Shown here piece after piece: positions 56,036 through 64,000 of a DNA stretch of 64,000 nt (position 1 is the stretch's first letter; each line of letters opens with the position of its first letter). The notes beneath the pieces are model-generated. The model did not search any database, had not been told where the DNA came from, and saw only the letters and a list, made by a program, of their open reading frames with translations. The stretch comes from Daedaleopsis sinensis (taxonomy: Eukaryota > Basidiomycota > Agaricomycetes > Polyporales > Polyporaceae), in contig CM066310.1 of NCBI GenBank assembly GCA_033807695.1, positions 1,550,001 to 1,614,000 of the forward strand, read 5' to 3'. A program made the translations under genes and the position numbers.

Positions 56036-57831
56036 ATGGAAGCGCCTATGGCGACAGAAATCCATAGTCGCGTAGCTATCCACAGCTACGATCTGTTGAG
56101 GCACCTTTTCGATGTCTTGGAATCAGTATCAGGTCGCGATACCACAAACCGCCGGACTCTAGCCGCGTGTACACGAGTCTGCCGAGTCTGGCACGAGCCC
56201 GCCGCACACGTCTTGTGGAGAACGCTGCCCAACTTCCATCCCTTGTGGAACCTACTATCCGGGAGGAACTTCTCCCCTGAAGCCAAGTGGCTCTCGGCGT
56301 ATTGGGAGGTGAGTGCTCTTCAACGCTTTGGTCGCCCACACGGGCACGAGTGTCCGGTTCGGACTGCGGGTGATCATGCTGACGGTGACGTTGCCCGCAG
56401 TTCGTTGACGCCCCGGAGTTCGTGAAGGATATTGTCGGGCGAGACCCCGAACGTTGGAAGCACTTCCTCCATCGCGCCTCCCACGTACGCAGCATCGCGG
56501 TTGCTTGCTCCCAGAGGGAACTTCACTTTATATCCGCATTGACGGAACACAATCGGGGGAAATCCATTCTTCCCGCCCTGCACAAGCTCTCGTGGCGGCA
56601 TGCAGTCCCGATGGATACCTCCCTCCTCCTCTTAGGCTCGCCGTCTCTTGCCGATCTGGAGATAAGCATCAGTCGCCTCGGGACGGAGTCTAATGGAATA
56701 CACGCATTCGCACCTTTTCAACGCTTTGATGATCACCACATCGTGGATCCCGTATTCGTCGGGCTCGCGGAGGCCGTTCCACACCTCCGTCGGCTGAGCA
56801 TTGCCGGTAGAGAGGGCCCTGGTCCCGATCTCGTCAACTCCCTTCTTGGTCTTACCGCTCTGCGCGAACTCTACATCCACAACCAATCGTGTTCCCTCGG
56901 ACCTGGACATATACGCTCCATCTTCGAGAGCTTGTGCAATCTCGAAATTTTCTTCGCCCGAATCGTCGACTTTTCAATACCCGGTCCTCCCGTCCGCGCT
57001 GCATCGCTACGCAATCTACGCATCTATGGAACGCTAGACAACGTGTTGGGCTTTCTGACCCCCGGTCTCCTGGAGTTACCCCTCCTGCAGTGTCTCTCTC
57101 TCCGGGCATTCGCAGACGATGTTGCTCCTCATGCCCATGACACACAACAATCCCACTTGTTCGCCCTGATCGCCTCCGCACCCTTCGCCAAGTCCCTGCG
57201 CTCGCTCACAGTGCATCTGCTCAATGAGGCAGAGCCGTTCCAGGGGCCCGACGCGTCCGACGACGCGGGGTGCACCCACGCGGCTATCGTTCGCCCCATC
57301 TTCGCTCTGACGGATCTCGAGCACGTCGACATCTGTCTGGGCGTCAAGTTCAACCCCATACCCGACGCCGACGTGCTCGAGGTCGCCCGCGCGTGGAAGC
57401 ACCTCCGCACGCTGTGTCTCACGTACCACCCCTTCCTCTCGGACGCGGCCTACCCCCCGCTCGCCTCCCTCCGCTACTTCACCGAACACTGTCCAGCGCT
57501 GCAGGAGCTCTCCATGACGAAACTGTGCATCCCCGAGCATATCGACGTGCCCGCCGGGCGGCGGAGCACGCCGCATCCGCTGCGGACCCTCGACCTCCGG
57601 ATGTCGTTCAACCAGGATGAAGAGCGTAGCAACAGGCTGGACAAAGTCTCCATCGCGCGGTTCGTCGACCACCTCTTCCCTGGCCTGATTCTTAAGACGC
57701 CGAGGCCCGACAAACTTCTGCCTGCGGTATCTTCTGGGATGGACCGGATACGGAGGAATTTGTTCAACTGGAATACGATCGAGCAGGAGATTTGGAGTTT
57801 ACGAGGCCAGGCGCCAGTGGAAGGTATCTGA
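56036..57831 (+). CDS. F-box/leucine-rich-repeat-like protein
   Basis: Probable SCF adaptor of the basidiomycete F-box type, about 560 residues. The ATG at 56036 gives MEAPMATEIHSRVAIHSYDL; an upstream in-frame ATG at 55949 would read through a likely 5'-UTR intron. The F-box-like part is LLRHLFDVLESV, TLAACTRVCRVWHEPAAHVLW. One intron (about 56310-56400) joins LSAYWE to FVDAPEFVKDIVGRD. The rest is a series of leucine-rich segments: LHKLSWRHAVPMDTSLLLLG, SLADLEISISRLG, HLRRLSIAG, ALRELYIHN, SLRNLRIYG, LLQCLSLRAF, DLEHVDICLGV and HLRTLCLTYHPF. It ends SLRGQAPVEGI. No membrane segment. Substrate unknown. Confidence 0.8.
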
Positions 57832-59449
57832 GTCTTGAGATGACAGTCATGCCTATCAGGAGCTAGTCCCCTGTTGTCGCTTTGAGCTGTCCTGTTCTAC
57901 CGTGCAATTTGAAGACCTAGACAAGCCTCTCAAGTACTACTATCCACTTTCATGCCGCGACGTCGTCGCAGCGACGATGACATGATCACGTGCCCGCGCG
58001 TTTTGACCTGCCCTGAACAACGCCCCAGACGCGTCCCTCCAGGTCCCTCCTGCGGCCTGTGTCCTGCCCTTGCTCTTTCTACTGTAACTCTGAACGTTGC
58101 CAATAATGCCTCGACTTTCCCTGACCTAACTGCTCTTCAATCCGTTCTGGATCCGCATCGGGCCCGCCCTATCTTCGTCGTCCAAGCGATGGTGTCCTCT
58201 ACTAGACCCGCGTACTGTTCGGTGTAACATTAAGAACACGACAGCTCAAGTACTCAAGTACTCATAAGCGTACGTAGTGGAGAGCCTGAAGCGCGGACAA
58301 CGGGGATCTATCGCATCCAGGCTCGGAGCCTCATAATGGTCCGATACGATTCGGACTCCTGCAATGTCTCAGTTCAATGTTCACGTTCAATTGCGGTACG
58401 TGTCTTACTTATGGAACTCTCTCGCATGACAGATACATGCAACGAACCTGGCACGACCCCAACTCTGCACAGGCCCGGCCTGCCTTAACAGTACTACACT
58501 CTCTATCGACTTTCAAGCACGACTATTTGAACTGACATGGATAAGCCATCGCACATCTGCGCCATCAACCTACCGTCAACCCGATTCGTCTCGAGGAGCA
58601 GGGTCCGGGGAGGTTTACTCAGACTGAGGTAAGTTCACAGGCTCTGCCAGGCTCTGCCCTCCTCTGCCGATGATATCGGCACAGCGTTCGCCGTTGACGA
58701 CACCTTGTCTATGTATATCAACCTACGCTAACCCTGATGTTTTTCATTGCTTATACCATGTCACCTTACGCAATCCCGAGAGCTTTACATCATATTAGGA
58801 GGCTATATATATGTTGTCTCGTACCGGCCGACTTTGCACCCGTATGGACTCGCCACCGCCGCCCATTCGAAACCAGTCCCTATGCAGGATGTCGGGTTGA
58901 TTCTGGTTGATTCTCCCGCAGCCTCCCGCAGGGCGGCGAAACGGGACTCAGGGCGGGTGAGTGGCTGTCCCATACCATGTTTTACACAACCCAACGCTGG
59001 AACTAGATGCGAAAGGAGTTGTAATTTCTGGACTGATGCAAGGCAATCGCCCATGTGGAATACAAGGCATACACGGGTATCAACTGCTCCCGACCTTTGT
59101 GCAGTGTACGATCGCACCAGGGGATACCGGAAGACGTGGATGGCATGCTCATGTCCCCCTATGTCCCCACGGTGAGCGGCATTGTTTCTCGATTTGGAGC
59201 TTTAAGGGCCCGCTGCCAAGGGACTTATCCGATTCTAACGTGGGGCCATGCATCAATTCTGGGACAAGTCCGATGGGAGTACAGAACTCGCGGGATCTGA
59301 TCACGATTAAGCTAGCTTGAAGTCCCCGCGTCTGCGTCTGAAGGTCCAGACTGGAATTGAGATGGTCTAACGGACGTCCGTCAACTTATATATATACCTT
59401 GAGAGCTGCTTGCAGGGCTACCATCAATTAGTTTCCTACCACTACTACA
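57832..59449. other. 1.6-kb region without a recognised gene
   Basis: Short frames only. 58800-58812 is an AT repeat ('gctatatatatg'). The monooxygenase promoter occupies the last ~100 bp. Confidence 0.4.
59370..59396 (+). promoter_or_regulatory. Palindrome CGG-N4-CCG next to TATA box of the monooxygenase
   Basis: ACGGACGTCCGT (59370-59381) is a perfect 12-bp palindrome containing CGG-ACGT-CCG, the layout of many Zn2Cys6 binding sites. It lies five bases before TATATATATA (59387-59396), itself about 54 bp before the start codon. Confidence 0.55.
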
Positions 59450-61669
59450 ATGACAACATCCTCCAATGCCTCTCCCGTTCTCGTTGTATGTGTCATCTCT
59501 ATCTATCATCGCTCTATTCTCGTGAAGGACTAACCTTGGTCTGAATTCACTCCAGATCGGCGCAGGCCCTTCCGGGTTGACAGCGGCCCTCACATTGGCG
59601 CAGAATGGCGTTCCCGTCCGTGTCGTAGAAAAAACAACCGAATACCACCAGATGACCCGAGGTGCGGGCATGCATGTAAGTTCGGCAGTGCGCTCGAGTT
59701 TGCATTGATTCTGTGCCGATCCTAACCTTGAACAACTTCTTCACAGCCACGAACACTAGAGATCTTCCATTTCCTGGGCGTCATAGACGACATACGTCCT
59801 CTCGGAGGACCACTTCTAACGATGCAGATGTACAAGCTACCTGGAGGTATAGAGCCTGTCAAGACCTGGAAGATCATGGAAGATCTCCCAAAGTCGGCCG
59901 ATCGACCTGAAGTGAGTGTTTGCGTTTTCGCTGCAACCAGGTCCAAGGTCTGATCCCCGGCCACCTTTGCGTTCAGCCGAACACATGGCTTGTCAGCCAA
60001 AACCTGCAAGAAAAGGTCTTCCGCGACCATTTGTCGAAGTACGGCGTCCACGTCGAGCAGGGTACACAACCGACCGCCATCCAGCAGGACGGTGATGGGG
60101 TCAGCGTAACCTTGAAACGCGTTGATGCCGAAGGCGCGGAGAAGGTCGAGACAGCACGTTTCGCGTACGCCATCGGTGCAGACGGTGCCAGAAGTCAGAG
60201 CGTCTCTTGCGTTGGATAGCTCCCGAGGCTCAACCTTCTTACGACAGGTTTCACCCGCAAGGCCATCGGGGCGACGTTCGAGGGTCAGACGAAAGACGAC
60301 GACGGTCAGGTCTGGGCCGACACGCAGATTGACGGCCTGGACATGGAGGTGCGCGTTGGCTCTCGTACTTATCGGGTGGTACTCACCTGCCGTAACCCTA
60401 CTAGTATTGGCGTCTCTGGGTCCAGCCGGGACACTTTACGTGAGTGTCGATCATCGTTTAATGTGCACTGCACTATTTAATGCTGTGTCGGACAGGATCT
60501 CTATCCGCCCGAAGATTGAACCTGGACATTTCCATGTTGGGATCTTCGGCCAGAACTTCGACCCCGTTGACTTGATTGATCCCGTGAAATTCGTCGAGTT
60601 CCTCCACACGCACACGGAGCGCAAGGACTTTACGTTCTCGGACGTTAGGGGGATGACGTACTGGAAGTGAGTGTCGAGTGCGCTTCCACTCGCAACGAGG
60701 TACTGACCGAGCTTAGGCCGAACATGAGAATGGTCAACAAGTTTGGCGAAGGTCGTGTGTTCATCACCGGAGGTATGTTGTCCGCCTTCATACAGGACTA
60801 AACAGCTCATCTTCGTTACTGCAGACGCAGCGCATGTACATTCTCCCGCAGGAGGTCAGGGACTCAACACGAGCGTACAGGATTCAGTCAGTCTCGGAGC
60901 ATGTATACCCATGGACGAACACTGACCTCCCTCGTAGCTCAACCTGGCTTGGAAGATCGCGCTCGCGTACAAGGGGCTGGCCTCCCCAGAACTCCTCGCG
61001 ACCTATCAGATCGAACGCATCCCGGTCGTGACCTACATGCTCATGGCGACCTCGAACCTCCACACGCACATGGTGGAGAAGAAGGCGGAGGACGTGAAGG
61101 TCGCTGAGAAGCCCAACTCGAGCGGCTTCATGAAGTGGCGCGACCAGACGCTGCGCCAGCTCGAGATCAACTGCCGCTGGAGCCCGATCGTGTACGACGT
61201 CCGCGGCACGAACGGGCTGGATGCGGACGACATGAAGGCGCGCGCGTACCATGGGTACCCCGGCGAGGACGTGCGCGCGGGCGACCGCGCGCCGGACGCC
61301 CCTGCGCTCGTCGACCCCAGCGGGAAGGAGTCTGCCCTGTTCGACATCTTCAAGACCAACGTACACACCGTGCTCGTGTTCACCCGCAGCACGGATGACA
61401 CAGACCCGATCGTCGAGGAAGCTGTCTCCACTGCGCAGACGTTCCCCTCGAACACCGTCAGGACCGTCGTTCTGAGCCGACGTGCGGCTCCGAAGGATGT
61501 CCCGGGCGCGAGCTCATATCACGACTCGCAAGGACATGCATACGACGCCTATCATGTGGAAGAACAGGAGTCTGCAATCGTCATCGTACGACCTGATGGG
61601 TATGTCGGTGCATTTGTGCGCGACGCCGGAGGATGCAAGGAGTACTTCTCGAGGATATTCGCGGTTTGA
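59450..61669 (+). CDS. FAD-dependent aromatic monooxygenase (phenol hydroxylase type)
   Basis: Group A flavoprotein hydroxylase that adds an OH group to phenolic or similar aromatic rings with NAD(P)H and O2. The ATG at 59450 gives MTTSSNASPVLV, joined to IGAGPSGLTAALTLAQNGVP (GxGxxG). Exon 3 has PRTLEIFHFLGVIDDI. Then come GHLCVQPNTWLVSQNLQEKV, the DG motif in AYAIGADGARS, FTFSDVRGMTYW, and the second FAD motif VFITG joined to DAAHVHSPAGGQGLN. Then LNLAWKIALAYKGLASPELL, YQIERIPVV and a C-terminal thioredoxin-fold dimerisation domain (RAGDRAPDAPAL ... IVIVRPDGYVGAF), ending YFSRIFAV. About ten introns; those near 60390-60560 are least certain. No signal peptide. Likely role in aromatic or lignin-derived compound breakdown, or secondary metabolism; there is no neighbouring cluster. 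Confidence 0.9.
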
Positions 61670-62038
61670 GTCTGGAAGTGTATCATTATTGCCAGTGCGA
61701 GTTTCTGTTACATATCTGTAATGCGGTACAGGGACAAAGGGACACTCACTCATATACTCAGCGGTACTACTCCGAGTTTTTATCATTGATAAACCTTCCG
61801 TTCCTCCTCATACTCGGTCCCCCGAGCTGTCCGAGCAAAGTATCAGCCCTCGACCTCGTGACAATCTACGTGACGGACGTTGAGCGATTCAAAACTGAAT
61901 CGTGAACTTTGAATCGTAGAGTCTCCGAACGCCCATCATAATCGAGTCGACCAACTCATCGTAATTCCGCCGACGATGCAAGATATAGACAGCATCCAGC
62001 CAACAACTCAACCAGATCTCGCAAAACTCCTCTCGCAA

Positions 62039-64000
62039 TCATACAGTAAGCACCCGGAACGGATCCGACCCGCCGCCCTCGAGGCCCGCCAGGACGGCCT
62101 GGCGCACCGCGCCGAGGTAGTCGCCCAGCCTGCGCCCGTCCTGGTTTGAGAAGTCGTCGTAGAGCCGGTAGCGCGAGTCCGCAACGATGTTGACGAGCGA
62201 CAGCGCGTGCTTGACGTTCCTGGAGGATAAGCAAAGAAAAGGGGCAGTAGGACGTCAGCAGCCGTGCAACAGACCACGATGGGAGATTGACGGGAAGGGA
62301 GTGAGGGACAAGGGGCGCGTGAGAGAAGAGTCGAGAGGGCGGGACGTACTCTGGTATCCGGCTGCGCGAGTTGACGAGGATCGAGTGCAGGCGGAGGATA
62401 AGTTCCGGGATGTATATCTGGCGGATGCGAGCGAGGTCGCGCCGTCTTCGGTCACCTGCTGCGCGAACGGGTGAGCATGGTCGCGTCATAATGCCTCAAA
62501 AAGCGAAGACGAAGACGGCTTACCGCTATTGGCCTCCTCGTCGGCCATCAGCCAGTCCGTCGTCAACAGCTTGACGGTGTCCTCCCTCGCCTGCTCGATC
62601 AAGCCCTGCACGAGGACAGTCAGTCCCGCCTCTCGTTCCAAGTCACCCCAAGATGAACGACGTACTGTGTAGTCGCTCAGCCACGCCGCCCTCGTCTCCC
62701 TGTTCATTTGCGGCTGCTCAAGAGCCTCGCACTCGACCACGCGCGCGAACGTCTCCCAGACGCCGAAGAACTGGCGGTACTGCATGTACTCGGTCGCCTG
62801 GTCCTCGGGGTCGCGCAGACTTCCCAGCTCGGGGGGAAGCATCTCCAGCAGGCTCTTTGCTAGCTGTACCCGACCGCGGCCTGTATGTGTTCAAGGAGAT
62901 ATTCAGATGTCAGGCGAGGCGCGGACACTCCGAGAACAGGCATGAAACGCACCGAGAAGGTATCGCAGGATGACGTTTGCCTGCTCGAGCGCGGTGTCGT
63001 ACGTCGACTCCACGAACGTCGTCCACTCAATCGAACGCACGAGCAGCCACTCGGCGTCTGTGGGGGCGGGCTCCAACCCGATGATCGACGGGAGCGGCCC
63101 TTTCGCTGGCGGTAGGATCTGTTCGTCATACGAGCACGAGGGTTGTAAGGAGAGCGGTGAGCGTTACGTAGCGAAAGCGGGGGTGAGGCAGAGATACGTA
63201 CGGTGAATGCCTTCTCGATCGTCCGCTCCGCCGTGACGACGGCGACGCGCTCGACGTCGAGCCCGTGTTCGCGCGCGCGAGTGAGCGCAAGGCGTCGCGC
63301 GTGCGCATCACCAGAGAGCTCAAGAGAGGTGAGGAACAACGCATAGCGTTCGACTGCGTTGTCGCCCAGCGCCCCGGCGTACATTGCGATCAGCTCGCGC
63401 TGGCCTGCGCCCTAGCCACACCCTTCGATCAGTACTTCGGCAGAGCACGAAGGAGGTTGCGTCATACCTCCAATACTTGAAGATACGCCTCCAGGATGAT
63501 CTGGGTGGCTAGCGGAGACACGGGGATGTCGATCATCTGCAAGAACAGACACAGATGCGCGAAGAAGCGCGTCATCGCGGGATACCTACGCGAGACAGTC
63601 AATACAGAATGTTCAAGAACAGGACTGCTAACCTACTCCGGGGCCGAGAGGTACAGTCCCTCTTGCAAGTTGCTCGCAAACGTCTCTAGTAGTACGTCTG
63701 TGCGGTCGAGGATGATGTGCAGCTGTGATACGTGGTAAGGGTGATCTGCAGGTGCGCTATGTCGCATTCGCATGCATTCGTTCAACGATGAGCAGCGGCC
63801 ACACAGATAGGCAAAGAAGACCCACCCTTCAGCTACCTGTACGTTCGACAGCGCGTCGAGGGTCTGCATAACCTCCTCTTCCCATTCGTCCTCCTCGCCG
63901 CCACCTACAGCTTGCCCTTCGGGGCCTGCTGTGGCCCCGCTCTCGAGCGCGCCTAGACCACCTTCCCAGAAACACTCTCGCTCGATATTTGCGAGTCCCG
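62039..64000 (-). CDS. NUP107: Nucleoporin Nup107/Nup84, C-terminal part (gene runs off window)
   Basis: Subunit of the Y-shaped Nup84/Nup107 scaffold complex of the nuclear pore. Only the 3' part is in the window; the start lies beyond 64000. Exons in order: EDEWEEEVMQTLDALSNVQ, LHIILDRTDVLLETFASNLQ, YPAMTRFFAHLCLFLQMIDI, QRELIAMYAGALGDNAVERY, LPSIIGLEPAPTDAEWLLVR, MLPPELGSLRDPEDQATEYM, GLIEQAREDTVKLLTTDWLM, RRRDLARIRQIYIPELILRL, VKHALSLVNIVADSRYRLYD and GDYLGAVRQAVLAGLEGGGS, ending DPFRVLTV. These helical segments and the end match fungal Nup107 in order. About eight introns of normal size. No lesion seen. Confidence 0.9.

Noticed and set aside
1..64000. CRISPR array, prokaryotic operon or phage features
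   Set aside because: All coding evidence is intron-containing eukaryotic; no direct repeats with regular unique spacers were seen.

Overview
The window looks like nuclear DNA of an agaricomycete (mushroom-forming) basidiomycete, probably a wood decayer. The evidence is dense genes on both strands split by many 45-70 bp GT-AG introns, strong C/G bias at third codon positions, a Plavaka-type DNA transposon, F-box genes of the agaricomycete type, an AA9 lytic polysaccharide monooxygenase and paired GH5 glycosidases. I place it no lower than class. I saw no rRNA, tRNA or CRISPR.

Layout. 0.6-8.4 kb: a DUF6698-like gene with an Arg/Ser repeat tail (-), head to head with a decayed Plavaka transposase (+). 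8.7-13.0 kb: a tandem array of an unrecognised ~200-residue gene family with two intact copies, one pseudogene and one copy broken by an internal inversion. 13.2-14.9 kb: MID1 calcium-channel subunit. 15.5-16.5 kb: short-chain dehydrogenase (-). 17.5-19.5 kb: a broken P-loop NTPase of the RHS/Crinkler-like type. 20.3-24.0 kb: two paralogous small secreted proteins (-). 24.9-27.0 kb: M24 Xaa-Pro aminopeptidase (-). 27.5-28.6 kb: exosome subunit RRP42. 28.7-32.6 kb: two divergent GH5 glycosidases. 34.1-35.1 kb: second copy of the dehydrogenase, inverted. 35.7-38.5 kb: F-box protein (-). 39.4-40.6 kb: secreted class 3 lipase (-). 41.9-48.4 kb: D-amino-acid-oxidase-like gene, MFS transporter, second oxidase, all on the minus strand. 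50.8-53.1 kb: ZIP zinc transporter. 53.7-54.8 kb: AA9 LPMO (-). 56.0-57.8 kb: F-box/leucine-rich protein. 59.5-61.7 kb: FAD aromatic monooxygenase. 62.0 kb to the end: NUP107, 5' part off the window.

Conserved housekeeping genes (MID1, RRP42, NUP107, Xaa-Pro aminopeptidase) alternate with accessory genes that are repeatedly duplicated locally: dehydrogenase, GH5, secreted protein, oxidase and the orphan array. The most unusual items are the orphan array with its scrambled member, the transposase with two CGA-to-TGA stops, the oxidase/transporter/oxidase cluster with peroxisomal C-termini, and symmetric motifs in the GH5 and monooxygenase promoters. Exon limits were read by eye from splice consensus and conserved protein motifs, so small errors at exon edges are possible.
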